A stretch of 64,000 nt of DNA, taken from positions 17,011,629 to 17,075,628 of the forward strand of contig JABAKD010000002.1 in assembly GCA_012845835.1 (NCBI GenBank). Direction: 5' to 3'. Positions within the stretch are counted from its first letter, which is position 1; the number at the start of each line of letters is the position of its first letter. The DNA is from Undaria pinnatifida. Lineage: Eukaryota > Sar > Phaeophyceae > Laminariales > Alariaceae. The notes beneath the pieces were generated by a model, which worked only from the letters and a program-made list of their open reading frames with translations, did no database searches and was not told where the DNA came from. The translations under genes and the position numbers were made by a program. This document shows, piece after piece, positions 1 through 10,722 of the stretch.

Positions 1-12
1 ATCATCCATGAC

Positions 13-2746
13 ATGACCTTTGAGCACAGAGATGGGAGTGGGGGGGGGTCGGTGAATTCGACGACAGATTGGGATGAGATTCCGACATGTGCGCTGGCGG
101 GGGTGATGCATGAAGTGGAACAGAGGGTTCTTGGGCTGAGGGTTAAGTTTGGGGATCGAGCGCAGATTCTCATTCAAAAAATGGATGTCAAGAATGCGTT
201 CAGGCAGATTCCAGTGGACCCTGACGGGACCAAGGTTTTCGGGTACGTGTTGGGGGAGTTCCTTTTCATCAATTTGCGGTTGCAGTGTGGGTGGAGGGGC
301 AGTCCGGGGTGGTGGGGGGTGATTTCGGCTGCGATGCAGCATGCGCAACGTAATACCACGGGAGCTTCCGCGTTGTTCTCGCCAGCCGGGGACCGCGCGA
401 TGGAGCACGTGACGATGGCGAAGAAAACAGGGCGTTCAGTAGTCAGTTGCCCGGCAGAGTGTGTCGTGAGAGCGGCGGAGGGGGGGGGGGGCAGACGACC
501 CGGCCTTTGTGGTGTTTTTTATGGACGATGCTGTTTCGGTAGAAGTTCAGTGGGATGCGGAGGGGGCGCGGCGCTTGGACTTGTCACGATCCTTAGCCTT
601 CATCCATGAGCAGGCTATGGGCGAGAGATCCGAGGGGGAGGAGCCACTGTTATCGCGTAAAAAGGTGACGGGCTGGGCTACGCAACAGGAGGTTTTGGGG
701 TACGATACCGACACGGAGAGTATGACCATTGCCTTGCCGACACGGAAAGTAGACGAATTGCGCGCGCGAGTAGCAGAGTGGACGGCGGAGCGGCAGTCGG
801 CAACGGTGCGGGAGGTGTTAGTGTTAGCAGGGAAGCTGCACCACGCTTCCTTTGTGATCCGGCCCGGACGGTACTTCGTCGATAGGCTGCTGCAGCTTTC
901 TAATCTGCATCTTAGTGGGGCGGAGCGAGCCGGGGGGAGGGGAGCGTGGGGCAAGTACAGGAAGCGGGCAAAAGCGAGGCGGGTTTTACGGCTGTCGCGT
1001 GAATTCATGGCTGATGTGGGGTCGTGGAGATGGTTTTTTTTTGGGGGGGGGGGTACGGGGGGGCGAGGATAACAGCACCGTTCTTTAGCTTCGTTAAGCA
1101 GCGGCCGAGTAGGACGTGGTTTTCGGACGCATCCTTGGCAGCAATAGGGGAGTTATGTATGGAAACGGGGGTGTACTGGAGATTCGACCTGCCAGAAGAG
1201 GCGCAGAAACGAACGGTAAGGGGGGGCGGGCCGTAGTCGATTTGATTTCCATCAACCTGCTCGGGGTAATGGCAATGGTGATGACGGCGTACGTCATGAT
1301 CGACATGAAGGGAGAGAGACCGCGTAGAAGAGGGGAAGTAGTTCTGATGAGGGCGGATAATGAGGCAGCGGTGACCTGGGTGAGGAGGTGTCGAGGGGGA
1401 GGGAAGAAGCAAGCGAGGGTAGGGGCGTTGATGAGGATAATGGGAGCTTTGGAAGCAAAGGGAGGGTGGTGTTTTCAGGCAAGGCATGTGCGGGGGTTGG
1501 ATAATAGGTTAGCAGACGGTCTGACCAGGTGGCAAGAGGGCCAGATTCTCGACAAACTGAATGCAGAATGTCCTGGAATCGCTTGGCAGGTGCAGGAGTT
1601 GGGAACGGGGGAGCAGTTAATGTGTTCGGAGATATTGCGAGAGGGTAAGCATTTGGAAGAGTTGCAGCTTCGACTCGAAGGACTTATGAGGCGAATTGGA
1701 GGATGTGGGTGAGCTGGCGGTCTTTATAAGGAAGGAGTGTTGGCTACGGAAAGACATGGGGGAGATGGAACTGGTAAGGGAATTGGTCGAGTTCATGGAA
1801 TGCTGTTGCGCAGGGAAAGGTAACAAGGAGTCGACCATAGTAGGCAAGTTGGTGGCGATCAATTTCTACCATGGGCAGTTCTTGGGGCTATCAGTGCCCA
1901 TGAGTAACCCGTTGATAATATCTGTCAAGCAAGGTATCAAGAGGGCGCACGTAGGGATGGGTAGTCAACAGAAAGTGAGAAGACCGTTGACGTGGGGGAT
2001 GCTGACGGAGTGCAGGAGAGCGTACAGGCATGGGGGGGTAGGCGGAAGGGTGTTATGGATTGGTTTGGCGCTAACGTATGTTTCGAGCGTCGGAATTGTT
2101 TGCCAACGGGAAAGGGGTGTTCCACAAAGTATACTGTTTGAGGAGGGGGGATGTGGCGTTCTTCAAGGATAACGAGCAGTTAGTAGGAAGCCGAATACAC
2201 GAAGCAAATGGAATGGAGGTGAGGTTCAAGGGATCGGAGGGGGACCAAGGGAGGAAGGGGGCGGTACTGGTGAGAACAAGGACAGGGCGGCGGAAGGAAG
2301 GATAAAGAGGGGCGGTGGGTCTATTAGTGAAGCTTTTTAGGTTGTACGGTAACGGGGATTTAACGGAAGAAGCGCCCTTAATGTCATTTAGGGGAAAGGA
2401 TGGTTGGGAGGTTTGGTCTAGGGGACGGGCAACCCAGTGCTTGAGGGATGGCATAGCAAGCATAGGGGAGAGGTGGAGATAGGAAGGGAGGGGAGCGGGG
2501 GCGAGACTGATTCCAGAACAATTCGCGTTGCATTCCGGGAGGATAGGCGGAGCGACAAGACTGGCCGCGAGAGGGGTACCGGAGGCCGTAGTAAAGAAAG
2601 AAGGAAGGTGGTCGTCAGACTCGTTTATGGTGTATGTTAGGGCGAATATGGAGGACCCGGTTTCGGTGTCAGAGGTGTTGGAGCACGGGGCATGGGAGTT
2701 TGAGAGACAACCGGGACAATGGACTAGATGGGGTGGAATGGGATAA
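13..2746 (+). pseudogene. Decayed Ngaro/DIRS-like retrotransposon polyprotein: reverse transcriptase, RNase H, tyrosine recombinase
   Basis: This is the coding part of a tyrosine-recombinase retrotransposon, cut by the left edge of the window. The reverse transcriptase shows motif A (MDVKNAFRQI, about 181-210), a motif B-like GWRGSPGWWG (about 289-318) and the catalytic FMDD (about 519-530). RNase H follows, with WFSDAS near 1121, RADNEAAVTWV near 1351 and ADGLTR near 1513. A tyrosine recombinase occupies about 1696-2746: an N-terminal helical part, the first catalytic Arg in FRASEL near 2081, HSGR (the HxxR box) near 2531 and the Tyr in FMVYVRAN near 2624. The reading frame changes several times, at G runs near 481-490, 1044-1052 and 1220-1226 and again near 1700 and 2070, and has in-frame stops at about 2303 and 2480. 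The element is therefore inactive, or its G runs are misread. Motif assignment is from sequence; family placement is inferred from domain order plus the repeat layout downstream. Confidence 0.85.
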
Positions 2747-2851
2747 GTCTCCTCTGCCCGGTAATGTAACGACCGCTTCGGGAACTTCCATCGGAACCCA
2801 AACGGTCAGGACATAACCGAACGGAGGGTGGGGAGAATCGCGGTCTCGGGT

Positions 2852-3099
2852 GGGGAGGCGTCTCACTAGCGCAAGCCGACCGGTAGGTAGGTCGACCGCG
2901 TTTCGTTGTGTGGGTGGGGGAGGCGTAAGCAAGAGGGGAAAGGGAGGGAGCGGCCCCTCCTCCTCCCGATATTTCATATAGAGGTAGGGGAGGCGTACGC
3001 ATCCGGGGGGGGGGGGGGGCAGGACAGCCCTTCCCCCCCCACCACCATTTCGGCTTATTCAATTAATATAAAGCATCTTTCGTGGAAGTAAAACCCAAA
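2852..3099 (+). repeat. Direct repeat B1 of the retrotransposon 3' end
   Basis: This segment is nearly identical to 4201-4457. Shared marks are GGAGGCGTCT, the CCGACCGGTAGGTAGGTCGACC block, a long G run and the ending AAGTAAAACCCAAA. It starts about 105 bases after the recombinase stop codon. Ngaro-type elements end in split direct repeats of the form B1-A2-B2, and this copy fits B1. Confidence 0.7.
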
Positions 3100-4200
3100 G
3101 AGGAAGGTTGTCGTTGGGGCAACCTGGTGTTTGGGGGTAACGGGTAGAAATATAGAACAGCAGAAGAAGGAAAATCTCGGAGTTTCCAAAGGTAGGGTGC
3201 AGGATGTTGGGTACGGGGTATCATAGAAAAAATGAAGGTTCCGGATATTAGCGAAAACGTAAGATCGAGAGGTCAGATACCAACAAGCAACTGTAGAGCG
3301 GTGTGAAGCAGGGGATCGTCGGTGCAGCAAATAGCCAAAAATAAGTAGCTAACGGGCGAGGCCCGGGACGAGCTGAAGAGGACCGGGCCTGGTAAACCCG
3401 CAAGGGACGTAAGGGAGTCGTCAAGTTGGTTTTTTTCCCGCCCACCCTCCCGCAAAAATTCCACGGCGGATGGGCAAACGGAAGGGAAGAGGACACAGTG
3501 GTCAATTAGTTATGGCATAATCCCGATCGCACGGGCCGTTTGAAACGGAATCATTGCATATTAATCGTTTGGCCTTCGTGGTGGGTTCCCGATCGCACGG
3601 GCCGTTTGAAACGGAACCACCCGAAGGCACGCGCAGGTGCTGGTCGATTAGTGATGGCATAATCCCGATCGCACGGGCCGTTAGAACCGGAAATCATCAC
3701 ACTCAATAATCGTTTAGAAATCGTGGTGGGTTCCCGATATGAACGGGCTGTTAGAAACAGGACTATCCGAAAGCACAAACACATAGTGGTCGGTCAGTGG
3801 TGGTATAATCCCGATATGAGCGGGCCGTTAGAAACGGAAATCACCACATCCATGATCGTTTGGCAGTCGAGTTGGGTCCCCGACAGGAGCGGGTCGTTAG
3901 AAACGGAAAAACCAACCGAAAGCACGCGCAAGGTAGTGGTCGATTAGCGGGGTTTTCCAGGGCACACCCGCCGTTAGAAACGGAATCACGGTATCATTAA
4001 TCGTTCAGCAATTGTGGAGGGTCCCCGATATGAGCGGGCCGTTAGAAACGGAAAGCCTACACGAAAGCACACACAAGTAGTGGTGGGTCGAGTAGGTCCA
4101 CGATCGTACGGGCCGTTAGAAACGGAACTACTTGGCTGTTTTAGCGATTGCGGGGTCCAGAATGAACCGGCCTCCGATTTGCACACGAAAAACCTAAGCA
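3100..4200 (+). repeat. A2-like segment with an array of nine double-hairpin monomers
   Basis: The segment between the two direct repeats would be A2 in a Ngaro element; its partner A1 would lie left of the window. From about 3522 to 4127 it carries nine monomers, starting near 3522, 3588, 3664, 3733, 3810, 3879, 3957 (degenerate), 4024 and 4098. Each has CCCG..CGGG followed by CCGTT..AACGG, so each can fold two small hairpins in a row. Odd and even monomers have different flanks, giving a two-monomer higher-order period of about 145 bp. The first 400 bases of the segment hold no recognised gene. Confidence 0.65.
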
Positions 4201-4457
4201 GGGGGAGGCGTCTAACTAGCGGAAGCCGACCGGTAGGTAGGTCGACCGCGTTTCGTTGTGTGGGTGGGGGAGGCGTAAGCAAGAGGGGAAAGGGAGGGAG
4301 CGGCCCCTCCTCCCCCTCCTCCCTCCCGATATTTTATATAGAGGTAGGGGAGGCGTACGCATCCGGGGGGGGCGGGGGCAGGACAGCCCTTCCCCCCCCC
4401 CACCATTTCGGCTTCTTCAATTAATATAAAGCATCTTTAGTGGAAGTAAAACCCAAA
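4201..4457 (+). repeat. Direct repeat B2 of the retrotransposon 3' end
   Basis: This is the second copy of the repeat at 2852-3099, ending in the same AAACCCAAA; it probably marks the right end of the element near 4457. Minor differences include TCTAACTAGC for TCTCACTAGC and a shorter G run. Confidence 0.7.
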
Positions 4458-4780
4458 TGACACGTTATAAAACTGCGGCTATCATACAATGGTTATTTCT
4501 CTCCGTCCATGTCCGTTGCCAACTGAGTTATGCCACGGTAGAGGGACTTTTCATGAGTAAACAGTACGGGATGGTTCAGCTTATAATCTCGAAAATTATT
4601 ATTTATTCCTCGACAAATGTCCACGTCGTCTATTCGGTTCAGACCGCGAATTTTAGCACACGTCTTCTATGTGTCGTTGCGAAGACCTCACTTACCTGTC
4701 GTTATTTTGTTTTCTTAGATTTGCATGATTTTCCGTCAGCTATGATGCTTTGGAAAATGTAGACCTTTTCAGACCAAATG

Positions 4781-5157
4781 TTAAGGTATTAGTGGGGTAT
4801 TAGTCTGTTTGACCACTTGCAAAAGGTTAACCAATAGCTTACCCAAACTAAGCCTGAAAACACTCTCCCCCCCTGAAACGGCAGGATAACAGGCCGGCCG
4901 GGTATACGGGCGGACCTGTCCATATCCAAGCGGTTTCATTTCCTGGGGATACCAGGGAGGGTATTTTTCAAGTTCGACATGGGGAAATCTGAAAAAGTTT
5001 ATTATGTATGGTCGATGTGGGGCTCGAACCCACGACCCAAAAAACCCATGGTCGGTCGACGACGCCATTTGTATTGGTGTTAGTGGGGTGTTAGTCGGTG
5101 TGACCACTTGCAAAAGGTTAACCAATAGCTTACCCAAACTAAGGCTTATAACACAAA
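4781..5157 (-). repeat. Short repeat with direct terminal repeats and tRNA-like core, copy 1
   Basis: An 80-base block (GTTTGACCACTTGC...CCAAACTAAG) occurs at about 4783-4865 and again at about 5085-5157, flanking a unique middle. On the minus strand the middle ends in a perfect tRNA T-arm: stem GTGGG, loop TTCGAGC, stem CCCAC, with the pol III B-box GGTTCGAGCCC. The layout resembles a tRNA-derived SINE or a miniature terminal-repeat element. A second copy lies at 11650-12019. Confidence 0.6.
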
Positions 5158-5246
5158 CATGAAAGGCGGAAAAAAAAAAAACAGACCAAGCCTCGGGAGG
5201 GGCATGTAGAACGCGTGAGCTAAATTTAATATCTTACAAGGGCTCC

Positions 5247-5278
5247 GCATGGGCGCCGGCATTCGCCGGCGCCCATGC
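5247..5278. other. Perfect 14-bp GC-rich hairpin
   Basis: GCATGGGCGCCGGC is followed after four bases (ATTC) by its exact reverse complement. The stem is almost all G and C and would be very stable in RNA or single-stranded DNA. No T run follows closely, and no gene is seen next to it. Confidence 0.8.
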
Positions 5279-7160
5279 TTCGGGTAGGGCAGGGCAGCAC
5301 TTCGACAACTTAAGGTGTAGCTGTCCGATTTGGCATGCATTGAACTTTAAAGTAATGCCGAGAGTTTAATACGAACATGGGATTATTAAAGTCATGCTTT
5401 GACAACAGAAAAAAACGTAATATTATACAACAAAGAAGGCAAGGATAGGCGAAACAAACTATGTTAAATGCGCCGTCAAGTAAAAAAAGTTGGCGTCTAT
5501 CAAACAAAAATACCGAAAAGAGTATTATTGAGAACCTGCGTCGCCTCTAGGCGAAAACAAAAGGGCCTTGGCATTAATGAAGAGACTGCACTGCTGTCCT
5601 CGTGGCAACGGAGGTTCGAAGTCGACAGGATGCAAAGTCGGTTTGCATCAAACGTCGACATGAGGACATGTCAGCCGGCGAGGTTTTGGAAGAAGATTGC
5701 TTTGTTTGTAACGTGAAGGCTGTCGCATTGATTAGTCTTCGTGGTCGCGGGCGAGGAGGAAAACGTAGAAGAGGAAGGCGATCTCTCGTTGAGGCGGCGT
5801 TGTCTAAGATTGGTGCGGGGGTGGCTTTGCTCGTACGGGAGGTTGGCGTAGCGCTTCTTCTCTGTTTTTTCTCGGGAAGGCGGGATATGTGTGTCTGCTG
5901 TCTTTTCTTCGTGGGGGCTTTCACGTTGTCGAAATCGGACGCGTCCCCTCAATACATAATATCCGGAGTGTCTCTACCATGACGACTGCTGATAGTGCCG
6001 TGCGTATTTCCTAGAGGCTGACATATTATTTACTGGTAGTAATATGCATATGTACTATTTTGATTTTTTTGCCTAGTCCGTCCCTTTTTCTCCGCCGGCG
6101 CAGAGTTTTTTGGTGTGCTTTCTTCTGCAATGCGATCAGACTACCCGTCGGTATATTACCAGCCGTGTGCCGGGCTCATGGGACGTCCGTGGCGCGAGCT
6201 ATGGCCGCGGAAAGCCGCCGAGACTGGCTCTATTTTGCGGGGTACGAGACACTTCTGTCCCCGGGCAACCACACACTAGACGTATTTAAGCCTCGAGGTT
6301 AGGTCTTAAGTACTTCCAACTGGAAGAGCTAGGCCATTCGATATTTCGACCTTAAACGCATAAAAAAAACACCGTATGTCTAAAACTCGAAATAGTGGTC
6401 TCTTTCAGTAGTACGCATAAAAAGAAAAGCCGAGGAAAGATCAAACTACTTGAAAATAGACTATGATATTTCTGCACTACTCCAGACGCAGATGGCAAGA
6501 CGAGGATTTATGTCATGAGTCAGCACATGAGTGGGTGGAAACTTCGAGAAAGACCCTCCCCTGCCCATGCTGTGCGAGCTTGAACAAACGGCCAAAACAA
6601 ATAACTGGTGCCTGGCAAAAACATTGAGTGCTTCGTACTCCATACTCGATTCATATGTAGGATACCTCGCAGGCGTCTGCCGCCTTCGGTGTGCCTCAGT
6701 GTGGCAGTCAGTACAGCAGCATAGCAGGACTGGCCCTCAACCCGGTTCAATTTCCACCCTCGAAATGTAGGCATCCGTCTGATGTTTCCTCGAGCTTTTG
6801 TCGTCTGAAATGCTGTTATTTGCTGGAAAATACTCGGAAAATTGCTTCAAATATGCACTTGGGCCAAAATGTGCCCAAGTGCATGTTTTGGGAAAATCCA
6901 TATCTCACCGTGGTCTGCCGTGGTCGTTAGGTCGATAAAATAGACCTATTTTGTAGACATTTAAAACACGATAGGGCTTAATTTGGTTAGAGCCAAAAAT
7001 ATAGGCATATCGTCAGGCTTAAATACGTCTACTACACACACGGTGGAACTTTAGTCCTCGCACGTACATCGGGGTGGCATCAAAATGTATTTGCGAGAGA
7101 ATTTTCCCGCACTGCTAGACGCGGGCGCGGTGTATATGTACCCGCTGCAACGACGTGAAC
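5279..7160. other. Unassigned stretch, no convincing gene
   Basis: Open frames on both strands at about 5468-5982 encode basic, low-complexity peptides with no recognised motif and no ATG-initiated frame of note. A perfect 12-bp inverted repeat, ATGCACTTGGGC with an 8-base loop, lies at 6853-6884. I see no conserved domain in the rest. Confidence 0.4.
6853..6884. other. Perfect 12-bp inverted repeat
   Basis: ATGCACTTGGGC at 6853-6864 pairs exactly with GCCCAAGTGCAT at 6873-6884 around an 8-base loop (CAAAATGT). There is no T tract directly downstream, so terminator function is not supported. Confidence 0.8.
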
Positions 7161-7164
7161 TATG

Positions 7165-7380
7165 TCATTACTGTGAGTTCTCCCTCACAATTGACACGGT
7201 GGTTACCATACAGCAGTAGCGAAACCTGTATAAAGAGATATAAAGTAGCAACACAACCCAAGCAAAAGTAACGATGTGCACACAACAGACCATATCGGCA
7301 ACAAACATCGGTATGAACTGTCTACGATCACAGCAGCAGCAAGCAACCGCAGAGAGCGGCAATAATATATAGATCATAAA
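7165..7380 (+). pseudogene. First tandem unit: OTU-gene promoter and start only
   Basis: This unit repeats the 150-base block that precedes the OTU open frame at 7637: the GTGAGTTCTCCCTCAC inverted repeat, a TATAAA near 7229, and an ATG at 7275 followed by the same first codons. It diverges after about 13 codons and stops after some 30. It is a promoter-plus-start fragment of the same gene, part of a three-unit tandem array. Confidence 0.5.
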
Positions 7381-7591
7381 AAATCGAATTTTATTGAGAA
7401 CGGGATTTTTTTTCTGGATGGACCGAGGAGAATAAATACACAAGACGTTTACTCTCATCAAAAGAACATACACAGCGGTTTTACAATAGAGCACCACCAG
7501 CAAGCAGCACGTAGTCCATAGACTATAAGTTTACTGCGAGTTCTCCCTCACAATTGACACGGTGGATACCATACAGCAGTAGCGAAACCTG

Positions 7592-7597
7592 TATAAA
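7592..7597 (+). promoter_or_regulatory. TATA box of the OTU gene copy
   Basis: TATAAA lies 40 bases upstream of the ATG at 7637, within the block GTATAAAGAGATATAAAG that is also present in the first tandem unit. Conservation between the two copies reflects duplication and does not prove function. Confidence 0.45.
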
Positions 7598-7636
7598 GAG
7601 ATATAAAGTAGCAACACAACTCAAGCAAAAGTAACG

Positions 7637-8074
7637 ATGTGCACACAACAGACCATATCGGCAACAAACATCGGTATAAGCACGCGGGGAAAAATACTGG
7701 ACACAGAAAACAAACAACAAATTGACACCAATGATTCCTCTAACAGCAGCGACAGCAGTACAAACCCATCACACAGCGAAAATGATCAAGACAACAATAG
7801 CGGCAACAATAACAATTCTGGTCAATGGTCCATTATTCCCGAGATTGGTGATGGTGCATGTTTATTAAGATGTATCTCGCGTCGTGTGCACAACAACCCA
7901 GCTTTACATCACATCGTCCGTGCACATATTATTGCCCACATCACAACCAATTTGTACACCGTTATCCCAGGATCAGGTTTCAACACCTTCCACGACAGCA
8001 TCTTAGCTGGAGCAAATCAAGGTCATGTAGATAATAAAGAATCATTTGTCGGTGTAAACAAGATATTTTTCTGA
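7637..8074 (+). pseudogene. OTU-like cysteine protease, C-terminally truncated copy
   Basis: This frame starts with a true ATG and encodes a Ser/Asn/Asp-rich linker (about residues 25-62) followed by the start of an OTU (ovarian tumour) deubiquitinase-type domain: GDGACLLRCISRRV, which holds the catalytic Asp and Cys of the family's DGxC box. Identity with the next copy (8183-8839) ends near 8022, just after LAGANQ. The frame then runs into unrelated sequence and stops, so the half with the second conserved block and the catalytic His is missing. The copy keeps the promoter-like block and start codon that the downstream copy lacks. Confidence 0.75.
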
Positions 8075-8182
8075 ACGGAACAAACAACGCCAACGTGCCC
8101 GAAAAAGTTCCGTTTGTCTTGCAAAGTTCCGTCAGCAGCACCACCAGCAAGCAGCACGTAGTCCATAGACTCTAAGTTTACT

Positions 8183-8839
8183 GTGAGTTCTCCCTCACAA
8201 TTGACACGGTGGTTACCATACAGCAGTAGCGAATTAAGCGCGCGGGGAAAAATACTGGACACAGAAAACACACAACAAATTGACACCAATGATTCCTCTA
8301 ACAGCAGCGACAACAGTACAAACCCATCACACAGCGAAAATGATCAAGACAACAACAGCGGCAACAATAACAATTCTGGTCAATGGTCCATTATTCCCGA
8401 TAATGGTGATGGTGCATGTTTATTAAGATGTATCTCGCGTCGTGTGCACAACAACCCAGCTTTACATCACATCGTCCGTGCACATATCATTGCCCACATC
8501 ACAACCAATTTGTACACCGTTATCCCAGGATCAGGTTTCAACACTTTCCACGACAGCATCTTAGCTGGAGCAAATCAAGAACTTGTGGAAGTCGCTGGAT
8601 CTCAACCTACTACATATTCGAGTGTCGAAGAGTATCTCCACTTCATGTCACAGCCTTACGCATATGCTACAAACGTAGAATTAATTGCTGCCACGCAGTT
8701 ATACGGAGTGGACTTTCGAATAACTTATCACACCGAGCCTCAGCAATATCCCAACCCTCCTCCTCCAAATGTCTGTGATATCTTATATTATCCACATTCT
8801 TTCCACTACGCATCCCTCCGATATACACCTTCTGCATAA
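8183..8839 (+). CDS. OTU-domain cysteine protease (complete catalytic domain, start lost or unclear)
   Basis: OTU proteases cleave ubiquitin or ubiquitin-like chains; such domains also occur in retroelement proteins. The catalytic domain is complete. GDGACLLRCIS (about 8407-8439) carries the Asp and Cys. EEYLHFMSQPYAYATNVELIA (about 8626-8690) matches the family's second block. SFHYASLR (about 8801-8824) carries the catalytic His. A Ser/Asn-rich tail precedes the domain. No in-frame ATG lies before the domain; the frame opens at a GTG in a block that in the neighbouring copies is untranslated leader. A deletion at about 8233 joins that leader directly to codon 18 or so and removes the TATA box and ATG. 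It may be expressed from an upstream exon or be a relic. Confidence 0.7.
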   Translation: MSSPSQLTRWLPYSSSELSARGKILDTENTQQIDTNDSSNSSDNSTNPSHSENDQDNNSGNNNNSGQWSIIPDNGDGACLLRCISRRVHNNPALHHIVRAHIIAHITTNLYTVIPGSGFNTFHDSILAGANQELVEVAGSQPTTYSSVEEYLHFMSQPYAYATNVELIAATQLYGVDFRITYHTEPQQYPNPPPPNVCDILYYPHSFHYASLRYTPSA

Positions 8840-9307
8840 ATACTTCATCATCAGTTGTAGTCATTCGACTTGCGTCGCCCCCGGGAGGCACGTGTCCACC
8901 TCCCGAAGGGGAACCTTGTAATGATATACCTTTGCAACATTTTTTTTTCTTCATCCCATTTATTATCCCCGCACCACTCTCGTGCTCTCTCCCAGTAGTA
9001 ACTCAGATCCGGGGTCACATAAAAAACACAAACCAAAGGTGGTACAAGCATAAATCACAGCTGACGCAATTTATGCCTCCACCAGAAACATATAAAAGTG
9101 AAATCGGGAGTCAGTCTACGATGTGCCAGGTCCATACCGGTGCATACGTCTCATTACTCGCGCCTGGAAAAACCGACTATACCGCTTGCCACCCAAGAAA
9201 GACTATTAATACCACGTATATATTACACGTGGTGTCTATCACTACGCATACGCACAACAGACGCAAGTCAATTGGAAAAAAGAAACAAAGAAGAGAAAGG
9301 AAAGGAA

Positions 9308-9646
9308 ATGGGTGCATGGGGCCAAGAAAAAGAAAAGGTAAATCAATTTTGGGGGGTCTACTGGCGAGTCTGCCACCAGAACGATGCCACGTGGTTTTTC
9401 GACGATTTACAGCAGTACTACGAACGACTTCCGATACACCCACCGAAGCACGGACTACCGGCGAATTACGCGATCGACAGCTGGCCGTGGTTGTCACATG
9501 TCTCTGTGTTGGGGGCCCCTGTGCGCTGCCTCTTGTTGGCTCTTGTTTGGGTAAAACATGCGGTGTGCTCGATGGTCTCACGGCAGCAGCACACCAGAAT
9601 CAGAACGTCTGCTCGTACGTCGTATCATTCTTCTCCATCAATATGA
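9308..9646 (+). CDS. Unrecognised ORF, 112 residues, Trp-rich
   Basis: The frame starts at an ATG and encodes a peptide rich in Trp, Tyr and His in its first half (FWGVYWRVCHQND, WFFDDLQQYY), ending in a Ser/Arg-rich tail. A TATAAAAG lies at 9091-9098. It follows the OTU copy by about 470 bases and might belong to the same element. I recognise no family. Composition in the first 60 residues looks coding; the end looks random. Confidence 0.25.
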   Translation: MGAWGQEKEKVNQFWGVYWRVCHQNDATWFFDDLQQYYERLPIHPPKHGLPANYAIDSWPWLSHVSVLGAPVRCLLLALVWVKHAVCSMVSRQQHTRIRTSARTSYHSSPSI

Positions 9647-9659
9647 ATGTAAAACGGTT

Positions 9660-10123
9660 GTCATATATTGGACAGAGTGATGCGTGTACGGCTAAACTTG
9701 CCAACGGCACTCGTACTGCACTTTGAGCTATCTGCTGTGGTTCTGGTTGCTACTAGTTGCTGCAGTATGTGCTAAAAGTTTCGCCCTTCGGCTACTGCTG
9801 CTGCACCTGATGTTGTGTGTTTGCCAATGTTGTCAGTTGGCGTTCATGCTCGTCGTACATACTGCTGTTCTCACCCAGTACGTACGGGTTTCCTCGTACC
9901 TCGACGGCACGACGACGAGCTCAAAACAGAAGGGAGGTGACATGAAATGGCGTGGACAATGGCCACATAGAAGCGAGCACAGCGGGATAGTTCGCTGCGA
10001 ATCAACCGCACTCGTTCATGCCTACAGCAGAGGCTGCCTGGATTGTCAGCGGCCGTGCTAAAGCCAGGGCCAAAGGCCGAAGAGACGGCTCTACCTGCTT
10101 GGTTTTGTCTCGAGATTCTGTTA
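9660..10123 (+). repeat. 464-bp tandem duplication, copy 1
   Basis: Every landmark here recurs exactly 464 bases later, from ATATTGGACAGAG to CGAGATTCTGTTA, with only a handful of substitutions. The duplication is recent. Frames inside both copies start at TTG and are not convincing genes. Confidence 0.9.
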
Positions 10124-10587
10124 TATATATATTGGACAGAGTGATGCGTGTACGACTAAACTTGCCAACGGCACTCGTACTGCACTTTGAGCTATCTGCT
10201 GTGGTTCTGGTTGCTACTAGTTGCTGCAGTATGTGCTAGAAGTTTCGCCCTTCGGCTACTGCTGCTGCACCTGATGTTGTGTGTTTGCCAATGTTGTCAG
10301 TTGGCGTTCATGCTCGTCGTACATACTGCTGTTCTCACCCAGTACGTACGGGTTTCCTCGTACCTCGACGGCACGACGACGAGCTCAAAACAGAAGGGAG
10401 GTGACATGAAATGGCGTGGACAATGGCCACATAGAAGCGAGCACAGCGGGATAGTTCGCTGCGAATCAACCGCACTCGTTCATGCCTACAGCAGGGGCTG
10501 CCTGGAGTGTCAGCGGCCATGCTAAAGCCAGGGCCAAAGGCCGAAGAGACGGCTCTACCTGCTTGGTTTTGTCTCGAGATTCTGTTA
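10124..10587 (+). repeat. 464-bp tandem duplication, copy 2
   Basis: This is the second unit of the head-to-tail duplication starting at 9660. Differences seen include A to G in the GCTAAAAG/GCTAGAAG stretch and GGATTG versus GGAGTG near the end. Confidence 0.9.
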
Positions 10588-10722
10588 CATGAAAATATCA
10601 TGATTCCATGGTTTGGGAGTTATTTTGACACGAAATGTTTTGCCGTCGGTAATTTGTGTCGCGAAGTTGTTGGATTTCGTCGGTAACTTGTGTCACGTTT
10701 TAGGTGAACCCACACAAAAAAA

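Noticed and set aside
3522..4127. CRISPR-like array of regularly spaced palindromic repeats
   Set aside because: The spacers are themselves repeated in an alternating pattern, the repeats vary, and the array lies between the direct repeats of a eukaryotic retrotransposon; no cas genes are present.
9723..10525. Duplicated 112-residue ORF with hydrophobic N terminus
   Set aside because: The frame begins at TTG in both copies, has no ATG, and simply follows the 464-bp duplication.
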